Assembly: GCF_002355535.1 (NCBI RefSeq)
Contig: NZ_AP017457.1
Location: forward strand, 1,302,001 to 1,366,000
Length of the DNA stretch: 64,000 nucleotides
From: Aurantimicrobium minutum
Lineage (GTDB): Bacteria > Actinomycetota > Actinomycetes > Actinomycetales > Microbacteriaceae
Direction: 5' to 3'
Of the stretch, positions 27,292-35,008 are shown in pieces. Below the pieces are notes generated by a model. The model did not search any database. It was not told the DNA's origin and saw only the letters and a list, made by a program, of their open reading frames with translations. Numbering within the stretch: the stretch's first letter is position 1; the number at the start of each line of letters is the position of its first letter. Made by a program: the position numbers and the translations under genes.

Positions 27292-28210
27292 ATTACGTGT
27301 GGGCACGCGAGGAAGTCTTCTGGCTCTCACCCAGACCCGACTCTTTACCTCCCTGCTATGCCTGAAACATCCCGATCTTCAGATTGATGAAGTACTGATC
27401 CAGACGCAGGGCGATATCAGTACCGAACCGCTCAATCAAGCAAAGACTCCGGGTCTGTTCGTCTCAGCTTTACGCGATGCACTCCTCTCGCATGAGGTCG
27501 ACTTCATTGTGCATTCGTTGAAAGACCTCCCCGCCCAACCCTTTCCAGGAATCGACACAGCTTGTATTCCTCTCCGCGAAGATTCGCGAGATGGATTTGT
27601 TAGTCGAGGAAATATCCCCCTCATGCAACTCCCTGCAGGGGCAGTCATCGGAACGTCTTCACCACGCCGTACGGCACGTATTCGCCAGCTGCGCCCCGAT
27701 CTCACCGTGATGTCCATCCGTGGAAATATCGATACCAGAATTGCCAAAGTTGAGCGGGGCGAGTTCGATGCCACTCTGCTCGCAATGGCAGGTCTGAAGC
27801 GTATTGGGCGGGCAGATGTGGTGTGTGAAATCTTTGACAACACGGACTTCATCCCGGCAGCGGGACAGGGCGCTTTGTCTATTGAATGCCGCTCGGAAGA
27901 TTCAGAGATCAGAGAGCTCCTTGCTGTTCTCAATGATGAGGAGACCCGACTACTTGTCACGGCGGAACGCCACGTTTTAGTCGGCCTGGACGCTGGTTGT
28001 GCCACAGCGATTGGTGCATGGGCTTCCTTGGATCAGGGAACCCTCACTCTTCGTGCGGAGCTCTCTGTAGAAAGCACGGGAGAGTCCCAGCGGGTTGAAC
28101 TCAGCGCTGAGCTCGGACTTGATGAGTGCCTCCGGGCAAGTGAGTTAGGTCTAGAAATTGCTTCCCGTTTGAAGGCAAGCCCTATCGCAGAGAGGGTGGC
28201 GTGGAAGTGA
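27278..28210 (+). CDS. hemC: Hydroxymethylbilane synthase (porphobilinogen deaminase)
   Basis: 310 residues. LRVGTRGSLLALTQT at the N-terminus, KDLPAQ at about 80-85 and SSPRRTARIRQL near 130 are conserved. The dipyrromethane cofactor Cys lies in GLDAGCATAIGAW near residue 240. The enzyme joins four porphobilinogen molecules. The ATG, preceded by GAGGTGA, lies inside hemA; a GTG two codons later is an alternative. It overlaps hemD by 10 bp. Confidence 0.97.
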   Translation: MSVTKLRVGTRGSLLALTQTRLFTSLLCLKHPDLQIDEVLIQTQGDISTEPLNQAKTPGLFVSALRDALLSHEVDFIVHSLKDLPAQPFPGIDTACIPLREDSRDGFVSRGNIPLMQLPAGAVIGTSSPRRTARIRQLRPDLTVMSIRGNIDTRIAKVERGEFDATLLAMAGLKRIGRADVVCEIFDNTDFIPAAGQGALSIECRSEDSEIRELLAVLNDEETRLLVTAERHVLVGLDAGCATAIGAWASLDQGTLTLRAELSVESTGESQRVELSAELGLDECLRASELGLEIASRLKASPIAERVAWK

Positions 28211-28953
28211 GCATTCTCCTCATCCGTGCAAACAGAAATGATGTCGATCAGGCAGCACTTGACGCGTATGGCGTTGAGAGCATTGTCGACCCCTATCTGA
28301 GCATTACCAAGGTGGATAACCCAGTGGGCATCGCACGACTGCGCGAAGCCTTGATTGCGCCAGGAAACAAATGGCTCGTCGCTACGTCAACTAATGCGTT
28401 GTCCTTTTTCCAGGCAGAACTCGGCCCAGGTGCGCTCGAACAGATTATTCAGTCGCAGCCTGACCTTAAATTCGCTGCCATCGGCGCTCAAACAGAACAG
28501 CAACTGCGTGACGTGGGGGCGGTGAATGTGCTTCGCGCATCCGAGGCAGACTCCCACTCATTAGCCACGGTGATCGCAGAGACAGAACCGTGCCCTGTCG
28601 TCATCCCCTCAAGTTCCATAGCCATGAAGTCCCTCTCTCGAACGTTGCAGTCGCACGGTTTTGATCTTGTTGAAGAAGTGATTTATTCGACGGAAACTGT
28701 GTCGCATTTCCCCTCATCTGTGAAGCAGATTGCTGAAGGTCAGATTTCAGGTATCCTCCTTCGCTCCCCAAGTGCCGTTAGAGCTTTTGTTGATTTCAAC
28801 GGCGTTGTCGATATCCCCGTCTTTTGCGCCGGTCGCACAACTGCTGCCCAAGCGGGGATGCTCAAACTGAACGTATCTGCGGTTTCAGCAGATCCAAGCC
28901 CTGAAACTGTTGCCCTAACCATCTCGGAATATCTGAAAGCACACGACTCATGA
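28201..28953 (+). CDS. hemD: Uroporphyrinogen-III synthase
   Basis: 250 residues from GTG. HemD sequences diverge strongly, so the call leans on position between hemC and hemB plus weak family features: a bilobed alpha/beta layout, KWLVATSTNALSFF near 58-71 in the first lobe, and ILLRSPSAVRAF near 182-193 in the second. It inverts ring D and closes the tetrapyrrole. It is a stand-alone protein, not fused to a methyltransferase as in many other actinobacteria. The stop overlaps the hemB ATG by 4 bp. Confidence 0.88.
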   Translation: MEVSILLIRANRNDVDQAALDAYGVESIVDPYLSITKVDNPVGIARLREALIAPGNKWLVATSTNALSFFQAELGPGALEQIIQSQPDLKFAAIGAQTEQQLRDVGAVNVLRASEADSHSLATVIAETEPCPVVIPSSSIAMKSLSRTLQSHGFDLVEEVIYSTETVSHFPSSVKQIAEGQISGILLRSPSAVRAFVDFNGVVDIPVFCAGRTTAAQAGMLKLNVSAVSADPSPETVALTISEYLKAHDS

Positions 28954-29924
28954 TTAATCGTCCCCGACGACTCCGGACAACCCCAGCGATGCGTGAGCTC
29001 GTTGCAGATGTCACATTAAGTCCGAAGAATCTCATGCTCCCCGTCTTCGTAAAAGAGGGGATTACTGAACCTCGTGAAATCCCGGGCATGCCTGGAGTGC
29101 TTCAGCACACGGAAGAATCCTTCCTTCACATCCTCGATGACGCGATTGCTGCCGGAATCGTTTCTGTCATGTTCTTTGCTGTTCCAGAGCACAGAGATGA
29201 GACAGGAAGTCAGGCATGCCTATCCGAGGGAATCTTGTCTCGAGTGACTAGAGCAGCACGTGAGCATGTGGGAGACGCACTGGTTCTAGTGGCGGATCTG
29301 TGTCTGGATGAGTTCACCGATCATGGCCATTGTGGAGTATTAGACTCCTCAGGTGCTGTCGATAATGATGCGACACTGGAGCACTACGTGGCGATGGCAT
29401 CAGCCCTTGCAGACGCAGGAGCTGATCTTCTTGGGACCAGCGGAATGATGGACGGACAGGTCGCAGCCATTCGTGCCGGGCTGGATGCTCGCGGGTTTGT
29501 AAACACCGGAATCCTTGCCTACGCCGCGAAGTATGCCTCGAACTTTTATGGCCCCTTCCGCAATGCCGTGGAATCACAACTCTCGGGCGACCGCAAAACC
29601 TATCAACAAGATTTCCGCCGGACCAAAGAGGGCGCAGAAGAGATTCTCCTGGACCTCGAAGAGGGCGCAGACATGGTGATGGTTAAACCTGCGCTCGCAT
29701 ACATGGACGTGCTCACCCAGGCAGCGCAACTATCTTCCAAGCCAGTGGCCGCCTATGTGGTTTCGGGCGAGTATTCCATGGTGGAAACGGCAGCAGCCCA
29801 AGGCGTAATCCCGCGCGAGGCAACCATTTTCGAACTGCTCTATGCCCTCAAACGAGCGGGAGCAAACATTATCTGCACCTACTGGGCTCTTGAATTTGCC
29901 CAAAAACTGAAAGAGCAATCATGA
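28950..29924 (+). CDS. hemB: Delta-aminolevulinic acid dehydratase (porphobilinogen synthase)
   Basis: 324 residues. [13 protein letters not shown] at the start, the two Schiff-base lysines in [12 protein letters not shown] (about 193-204) and MVKPALAY (about 247-254) are all present. The metal loop reads [14 protein letters not shown]: two of the three zinc-type cysteines are kept and the middle one is Asp, a mixed form that I believe is common in actinobacteria. It condenses two ALA molecules to porphobilinogen. It overlaps hemD and hemL by 4 bp each. Confidence 0.97.
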   Translation: MINRPRRLRTTPAMRELVADVTLSPKNLMLPVFVKEGITEPREIPGMPGVLQHTEESFLHILDDAIAAGIVSVMFFAVPEHRDETGSQACLSEGILSRVTRAAREHVGDALVLVADLCLDEFTDHGHCGVLDSSGAVDNDATLEHYVAMASALADAGADLLGTSGMMDGQVAAIRAGLDARGFVNTGILAYAAKYASNFYGPFRNAVESQLSGDRKTYQQDFRRTKEGAEEILLDLEEGADMVMVKPALAYMDVLTQAAQLSSKPVAAYVVSGEYSMVETAAAQGVIPREATIFELLYALKRAGANIICTYWALEFAQKLKEQS

Positions 29925-31231
29925 CCACTCTTGAGACATCACTTCAATGGCATAACCGCGCCAAGCGCATCATTCCTGGCGGTGTGAGTTCACCCGTTCG
30001 CGCCTTCCAGTCGGTAGGTGGCACTCCTCGCTACTTCGTTAAAGGCGAAGGCTCAAAGATCTGGGATGTTGACGGCAACGAATACGTGGACCTTGTGGGT
30101 TCGTGGGGTCCCATGATTGTGGGACATGCACATCCTCATGTTGTGAGCCGGGTGAAGTCAGCAATGGAGAAATCATTCTCATTCGGCGCACCAGGACCGG
30201 GCGAAGTATTGCTTGCTGAAGAAATTGCAGCTCGTGTTCCTACGTGTGAACGCGTGCGTTTTGTTTCCTCTGGAACAGAAGCTGTAATGACAGCAGTTCG
30301 ACTCGCTCGTGCTGCAACTAGCCGCAACCTGATCGTGAAGTTTGCGGGTTGCTACCACGGGCACAGTGATTCCCTTCTGGTTCAGTCAGGCTCCGGAATT
30401 GCAACCCTTGGATTGCCCAACTCGCCAGGTGTAACACCCGGTCAAACTCAGGACACCGTTGTTGTTCCCTTCAACGACGTGGACGCTGTGACGCAGCTCT
30501 TTGCCGAGCGAGGTTCTGAGATTGCCGCAGTGATCACTGAAGCAACCCCCGCGAATATGGGTGTTGTTCCACCGCTGCCAGGTTTCAACAAGTTCCTCTC
30601 TGACATTACGAAGAAGCACGGTGCGCTGTTCATCCTGGATGAGGTTATGACGGGCTTCCGCATTTCTCAAGGTGGATGGTGGGGAAAGTTTGGTTCTGAA
30701 GAGGACTGGACTCCCGACCTGTTTACCTTCGGGAAGGTCATTGGCGGAGGTATGCCTTTGGCTGCCGTTGGTGGCTCTGCTGCCGTCATGGAGCTTCTCG
30801 CCCCAAGCGGATCTGTTTACCAAGCAGGCACACTGAGCGGTAACCCTATTGCCACCACTGCAGGTCTCGCAACGCTGGAACTGTGTGACTCTGAGCTTTA
30901 TTTGGCACTTGATTCCAGATCTCTTGAAGTGGGTTCCGCTATCTCCAATGCCTTAACCGCAGCAGATGTCGAACACAGTTTTCAGCAGGCGGGAAACCTC
31001 TTTTCCTTCTTCTTCACTTCTCAAGACGTCAGTAACTTTGATGATGCAAAAAAGCAGGACACTTCGGCATTTGCGGTGTTCTTCCATTCGCTTCTTGAAC
31101 AGGGAATTTCGGTACCTCCGTCTGCATTTGAGGCGTGGTTTGTCTCCGGTGCTTTGACAGATGACGACGTGGACAAGATTGCCAAGGCAGCGTCAGTCGC
31201 TGCGCAACAAGTGAAACTGCGTTCAAGCTGA
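29921..31231 (+). CDS. hemL: Glutamate-1-semialdehyde 2,1-aminomutase
   Basis: 436 residues, a class III aminotransferase fold. [12 protein letters not shown] near residue 18 is typical of the family, and the PLP lysine sits in [16 protein letters not shown] (about 270-285). LDEVMTGFR carries the Asp that contacts PLP. It converts glutamate-1-semialdehyde to 5-aminolevulinate. Last enzyme of the rightward operon; with HemA it completes the C5 route. The ATG overlaps the hemB stop by 4 bp. Confidence 0.97.
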   Translation: MTTLETSLQWHNRAKRIIPGGVSSPVRAFQSVGGTPRYFVKGEGSKIWDVDGNEYVDLVGSWGPMIVGHAHPHVVSRVKSAMEKSFSFGAPGPGEVLLAEEIAARVPTCERVRFVSSGTEAVMTAVRLARAATSRNLIVKFAGCYHGHSDSLLVQSGSGIATLGLPNSPGVTPGQTQDTVVVPFNDVDAVTQLFAERGSEIAAVITEATPANMGVVPPLPGFNKFLSDITKKHGALFILDEVMTGFRISQGGWWGKFGSEEDWTPDLFTFGKVIGGGMPLAAVGGSAAVMELLAPSGSVYQAGTLSGNPIATTAGLATLELCDSELYLALDSRSLEVGSAISNALTAADVEHSFQQAGNLFSFFFTSQDVSNFDDAKKQDTSAFAVFFHSLLEQGISVPPSAFEAWFVSGALTDDDVDKIAKAASVAAQQVKLRSS

Positions 31232-31244
31232 GAAATTACTGAAA

Positions 31245-31257
31245 GCGGTATTACCGC
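31245..31257. promoter_or_regulatory. Palindrome in the TetR-gene promoter
   Basis: GCGGTA-T-TACCGC is a perfect 13-bp palindrome. It sits between a weak -35 (TGAAAG, 31240-31245) and a -10 (TATAGG, 31263-31268), the usual place for an autorepressor operator. There is no Shine-Dalgarno before the ATG at 31279, so the message may be leaderless. Confidence 0.6.
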
Positions 31258-31278
31258 ACGCTTATAGGATTAACCATC

Positions 31279-31839
31279 ATGGTTTCCCAGATTGCAGATA
31301 CCCGCAGAGAAGCAATCTTGTTGGCTTCTCTCGAGTTGCTCGATACTTCAGGAATCGAGGGAATTTCCATGGCGAGAATCGCCCAGGTAACTGGATTGTC
31401 ACGCCCCGCGATTTATCAATACTTCTCTTCCCGAGAAAACATTCTTGGTGAACTACTCATCAACGACATGGCAGATCTCAGCAATGAGATTGACCGTATT
31501 GTTTCTGCCGAACAAGAACCAATGGAACAAGTTCGTTTGTGGATTCACTACTCCCTGGCACACATGGCAAGCAAAGAACACCGAGTCGTCAGAGAGATCT
31601 CCGTCAAAAATCTGCGTGAAGATCAACGCGGCGAACTGATGGCAATGCACGGCTACTTTATGACTAGCCTGATTTCGCCACTAAAAGAGTTGGGGATCGA
31701 AGACCCTTCTTCTCAGGTCAGCCTGATTTTTGCTGCGATTACCTCTGCTGCCGAACGAATTGATTCGGGTAAGCCTTTCATCGCAGAAGCAGCTGCTTTA
31801 GAGAAATTTTTGATTGCTGGAGTAGAAGCCGCGCTCTAG
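31279..31839 (+). CDS. TetR/AcrR family transcriptional regulator at the island edge
   Basis: 186 residues. The N-terminal helix-turn-helix is typical: RREAILLASLELLDTSGIEG, then MARIAQVTGLSRPAIYQYFSSRENIL (about 30-56). The C-terminal half is the variable ligand-binding part and does not reveal the ligand. The gene stands 48 bp after hemL on the same strand, with its own palindromic promoter. By position it is the best candidate regulator of the heme genes, but the hemE/hemA palindrome differs from its own, so control of heme synthesis is only inference. Confidence 0.9.
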   Translation: MVSQIADTRREAILLASLELLDTSGIEGISMARIAQVTGLSRPAIYQYFSSRENILGELLINDMADLSNEIDRIVSAEQEPMEQVRLWIHYSLAHMASKEHRVVREISVKNLREDQRGELMAMHGYFMTSLISPLKELGIEDPSSQVSLIFAAITSAAERIDSGKPFIAEAAALEKFLIAGVEAAL

Positions 31840-31974
31840 CAATTCATGTTTGAAACCGAATTGTAAATGCCATTAAACCCTCAGAACAAACCCGACTTAA
31901 GTCAACGATTAGCACCATAGAAATAAGCAATTTATGGTTTTGTGACTGAAACTCATTCATCAGAATCGTCCCCC

Positions 31975-32027
31975 CGCACGACCGAAAATTGTGAGGTCAC
32001 GGGATCGACGCCCGTCGGAGCCACCAC
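31975..32027 (+). repeat. tRNA-Phe 3'-half remnant (attR-like direct repeat)
   Basis: Matches 21625-21677 at 51 of 53 positions without gaps, from the anticodon arm through the CCA. The 5' half of the tRNA is absent and the base corresponding to the invariant U33 has become C, so this is not a working tRNA. It lies 135 bp after the TetR stop, and the stretch between holds no recognisable gene. Confidence 0.93.
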
Positions 32028-32030
32028 TGG

Positions 32031-32064
32031 AAGCCTCTGGTTTATTCAGAGGCTTTTGTGTTTT
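32031..32064 (+). terminator. Terminator after the tRNA-Phe remnant
   Basis: AAGCCTCTG-gtttatt-CAGAGGCTT followed by TTTTGTGTTTT. A 9-bp perfect stem with a T-rich tail directly downstream of a tRNA scar is what one expects if this was the original terminator of tRNA-Phe before the island arrived. Confidence 0.8.
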
Positions 32065-32102
32065 CTGAGGTGTGACGTCAACTTTCCCGCCACAATAAAG
32101 GG

Positions 32103-33362
32103 ATGAAGACTTCTCCTTGGAAACAGCTACTTGCTTTGCTGATCAATCCATTCAGATACGGTGTCATCGCAGCTTTGGGTGCGACCTTTTTTCTGAAGCT
32201 CGTTGAAGTTGGCCAAGAGCTACTGTACGGAGTTATTCCTCACTCACTGGGTTTCACGGAAACCCCGTGGTGGTTAGCGGGAATTTATCTGCTCGTTTCT
32301 GCAGTGTTGATTCTGTTGATTCGCAAAATGCCTGGGCAGGCAGGTCCCGGACCTTTGACCGGATTCCACTTTGATACTCCGCGTGAATTTGCCCCCGCTA
32401 TTTTGCTCACAGCTTTAGTGAGCCTGATTGCTGGAGCTTCCCTTGGCCCAGAAGCTCCATTGATTATTTTGGGAACCACTCTTGCTCTGTTGACTACGCG
32501 AAGTCATGATGAACAAACACGCAAGGCGGCAATGTTCATCTCTGGTGCTGCTGCAATTGGTGCTGTTTTCGGCAACCCCTTTATTACAGCCTTTATGATC
32601 TTGGAGTTTGCTGCAATTGGAATAGTCCCCTACGCGCTGATCCTTCCAGTGATGACAGCTTTAGCTGCGAGCTTTATCGTTCAAACCGGAATCTGGAGAT
32701 TCAAAGGTTTTGAAGTGCACCCATTGGCCGTGCAGGGAATTCCTGACTATTCCACAATCGACCCTGGTGATTTTCTCGGAGCTGTGTTGGTGGCTGTCAT
32801 TGCCGGTCTCATTGCACTGTCTACCCGTGCCCTGGGTGGTCGTGTTCAAGCCTTCTCTGACAAGAAGTTCGCTCCCACTTTGTTTATCTCTGTTGCCATC
32901 ATTATTGCGCTGGTCTTTGTGGGCCAGACCTTCTTCGGGATTGAGCTCAACCAGCTGCTTTTTAGCGGCAACAGCGGAATGTCTGGGCTGATTGCCGAGA
33001 GCTCTGTGTTTGTGGTGATTTTTGTCTTGCTGGCCAAGACAGCAATCTATTCGCTGACCTTGGGTTCTGGTTTCCGTGGTGGACCAATCTTCCCCATCAC
33101 CTTCTTAGGTGTTGCGGTGGGAGTTTTGGTGAGCCTGCATTTCCCCGGTTCACCAGTGAGCGCTTTTGCGGCTGCAGGTATTGCTGGGGCTTCAGCGGCC
33201 TTCCTAAAACTGCCCGCAACGAGTGCACTTCTAGCTGCAGTGCTGATCGGTGGTGCTGGGGAGGCTATAGCTCCCATTGCCATTACAGGTGCTGTGGTCG
33301 GTTTCATTATCCGCGCGATGGCAGATGCCCGGGCTCCCCAGGAGACTCCGGCTCACTCCTAA
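32103..33362 (+). CDS. ClC family chloride channel/antiporter
   Basis: 419 residues, about 10-12 transmembrane helices. ClC signatures are present in modified form: GASLGPEAPLI (about 117-127; the Glu is the gating glutamate of GxEGP) and GSGFRGGPIFPITF (about 324-337; GGxFxP). It has no C-terminal CBS domain and is shorter than E. coli ClcA (473). It moves chloride, probably exchanging it with protons. It is the first gene after the island scar, so it marks the resumed chromosome. Confidence 0.88.
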   Translation: MKTSPWKQLLALLINPFRYGVIAALGATFFLKLVEVGQELLYGVIPHSLGFTETPWWLAGIYLLVSAVLILLIRKMPGQAGPGPLTGFHFDTPREFAPAILLTALVSLIAGASLGPEAPLIILGTTLALLTTRSHDEQTRKAAMFISGAAAIGAVFGNPFITAFMILEFAAIGIVPYALILPVMTALAASFIVQTGIWRFKGFEVHPLAVQGIPDYSTIDPGDFLGAVLVAVIAGLIALSTRALGGRVQAFSDKKFAPTLFISVAIIIALVFVGQTFFGIELNQLLFSGNSGMSGLIAESSVFVVIFVLLAKTAIYSLTLGSGFRGGPIFPITFLGVAVGVLVSLHFPGSPVSAFAAAGIAGASAAFLKLPATSALLAAVLIGGAGEAIAPIAITGAVVGFIIRAMADARAPQETPAHS

Positions 33363-33406
33363 GAATCTTTCGGCAATCTTTCAGCAACCAGCCATAGATT
33401 GTTGCC

Positions 33407-34018
33407 ATGGGATTTCTCGACAAACTCTTTGGAACTAATCAGGACGAAGAATATCGTCGCACCACACAGCAGGTTCGTCAGGCCAGTGCTGCTCGCAACG
33501 AAGACGAGATAGCTGTTGAGCGTTATCGCTACCTGCTGCGCACCGCTTCCCCTGAAGCAATTGAACAGGTGCATGAGGAGGCCTTTAGCAAGCTCACCCC
33601 CGAGCAGCGTCACATTCTTTACACCCAGCTCAGTGCAGACGCTCCTGCTGGAGAAGCTCCCCTGAGCGAGGAGCCCCGTGCTCTTGCAGTGTCAGCCACA
33701 CGCTCTGAAATGCGCCAGCCAGGAACAATGGAGCGCACGCTTGGCCAAGCTGGAGGGGCTCCCGGATTTGGAACCATGTTTGCCAGCTCGCTACTTGGAA
33801 GCGTTGCCGGTTATGTCATCGCATCAAGCTTGATGACTGCTTTCATGCCGATGGATATGGGAGCAGACACCGCAGGTGCTGACACCGGAGGCGATGCTGG
33901 ATCAGATTTTGGTGGAAATGAGACCATCTCTGCCGACGGTGGATTTGCAGACCCCGGCATGGGTGATGCCGGATTCGGTGACGCCGGGTTTGGTGACTTC
34001 GGAGACTTTGGGTTCTAA
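33407..34018 (+). CDS. Unknown protein with Gly/Asp-rich tail
   Basis: 203 residues. Residues 1-85 look helical and charged (MGFLDKLFG, then YRRTTQQVRQ and LTPEQRHILYTQL). A hydrophobic stretch at about 125-147 (SSLLGSVAGYVIASSLMTAF) could be a membrane helix. The last 50 residues are almost only Gly, Asp, Ala and Phe, with GDAGFGDAGFGDFGDF repeats. Similar proteins occur in Microbacteriaceae without known function. The tail overlaps the stop of the convergent membrane-protein gene by 4 bp. Confidence 0.8.
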   Translation: MGFLDKLFGTNQDEEYRRTTQQVRQASAARNEDEIAVERYRYLLRTASPEAIEQVHEEAFSKLTPEQRHILYTQLSADAPAGEAPLSEEPRALAVSATRSEMRQPGTMERTLGQAGGAPGFGTMFASSLLGSVAGYVIASSLMTAFMPMDMGADTAGADTGGDAGSDFGGNETISADGGFADPGMGDAGFGDAGFGDFGDFGF

Positions 34019-34389
34019 CCCACAAGCAAAACTGCTGTCAGCAGTAAGAAAATCAGCACGAAGATTGTTGGCGTCACAAAGCGCACAACGTTGAGCCACT
34101 TTGAGAAGGCAATGGCCTGACGCGTTGCTGCTGATGGGTTCTTCACGGCAGCGAGATCTTCAGCGATAGCCTGCGCCTGTGTCGCGCTGGAGTACTGCGC
34201 GAGTGCTCCCAAAATTCCTGAAGCGAGCAAGATTCCGACTGTTGCGAGGGTGAGGAACAGTGGCGCCGTCGCTAAGCCGAGGGTAATGAGACCCACGGTG
34301 ACAATGAGCAAAAAGGTGGGGGCAAATTGTGAAACAACGATGTGGAATCGTGCTTTGTTCCACAGTTCAAGAAGTTCGTGTTCAGTCAT
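34015..34389 (-). CDS. Small multi-span membrane protein of unknown function
   Basis: 124 residues with three or four transmembrane helices, at about 20-38, 42-66 and 100-122, and a short charged loop between (AIAEDLAAVKNPSAATRQAIAF). No catalytic motif and no family I recognise. It is convergent with the Gly/Asp-rich protein gene. Expression is presumably from a promoter in the 106-bp gap shared with the lipoprotein gene of the ECF cluster. Confidence 0.7.
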   Translation of the reverse strand: MTEHELLELWNKARFHIVVSQFAPTFLLIVTVGLITLGLATAPLFLTLATVGILLASGILGALAQYSSATQAQAIAEDLAAVKNPSAATRQAIAFSKWLNVVRFVTPTIFVLIFLLLTAVLLVG

Positions 34390-34495
34390 GTCTTTACTCT
34401 ACGCAATAGTGCCTCCGGGGTCTGGATAAACTAGTACCACCGCGCACATCAAAGGAAGCCTCCAGTTGCGTACAGTTTCTAACTCTGGAGAACCC

Positions 34496-35008
34496 ATGTC
34501 TATCCCCCGCGCTCTTCTGACAACCAGTGGTCTGCTGCTTGCCCTCACTCTCACAACCTGCACTTCGGCACCGGCCGAAACAATCTCTGAAGAACCTTCA
34601 GGGTGTAACGGCGTAGAAGTTGTTGTGAACTTTGGTGTTCTCGATGGAACCGGAAGCACCACCTGTGTTGATATCTCTGGCGACTCTGCCAAAGCAATTG
34701 ATGTGGTGCACGAGGCCGGATTCGAAACCGAAGGAACGGCCACCTATGGCGATGCCATTGTCTGCCGTGTCAACGGTTTGCCCTCTCCAACCGAGCCCGT
34801 TGTTGTTGAAGGTCAAGCAGAGTTCACAGAATCGTGTGCAGATATGCCTCCCGCATTTGCCTACTGGGCGCTGTGGCAGAAGTCTTCTGCCGGCGGCCAG
34901 TGGGAGTATGCCCAGTCTGGTTTGGGCGATCTGATTATCAAAAAGGGTGAGTCTCTCGGTTTGGTTTTCACCACCGGTGAGAGCACCCCCACTCCCGTGA
35001 GCGAATAA
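34496..35008 (+). CDS. DUF4430-like lipoprotein of an ECF transporter cluster
   Basis: 170 residues from the ATG of MSIPRALL; a frame start ten codons upstream lacks a signal-peptide shape. A lipoprotein signal ends at TLTTCTSAP (lipidated Cys near residue 22). The mature part has four further cysteines and a compact beta-rich domain (VEVVVNFGVLDG and IDVVHEAGFETEG), like the DUF4430/transcobalamin C-terminal domain. Such lipoproteins accompany some actinobacterial ECF importers. Its stop shares one base with the next gene's ATG (TAATG). A corrinoid-capture role is inference. Confidence 0.72.
   Translation: MSIPRALLTTSGLLLALTLTTCTSAPAETISEEPSGCNGVEVVVNFGVLDGTGSTTCVDISGDSAKAIDVVHEAGFETEGTATYGDAIVCRVNGLPSPTEPVVVEGQAEFTESCADMPPAFAYWALWQKSSAGGQWEYAQSGLGDLIIKKGESLGLVFTTGESTPTPVSE

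Larger units (their letters stand above)
21601..32027. mobile_element. Putative tRNA-Phe-integrated heme-biosynthesis island
   Basis: The segment starts with intact tRNA-Phe and ends with a 53-bp direct repeat of that gene's 3' half (51/53 identical), the usual attL/attR scar of tyrosine-recombinase insertion. Inside are only hemH, hemQ, hemY, hemE, hemA, hemC, hemD, hemB, hemL and a TetR regulator. There is no integrase, relaxase or phage gene, so the element would be a decayed or cargo-only island. Two hand-counted lines in hemA and hemL gave 47-48% G+C, against 53% for two lines in lysS and ftsH, which is too small a sample to weigh. An alternative is that an older element left the scar beside a resident hem cluster. 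Confidence 0.6.

Noticed and set aside
31975-32027. A second tRNA-Phe gene
   Set aside because: Only the 3' half is present, no 5' acceptor or D-arm precedes it, and the U33 position is C. It is a scar, not a gene.
34390-34495. Cobalamin riboswitch before the ECF cluster
   Set aside because: The gap is about 105 bp, too short for the usual element, and I see no conserved B12-box-like core.
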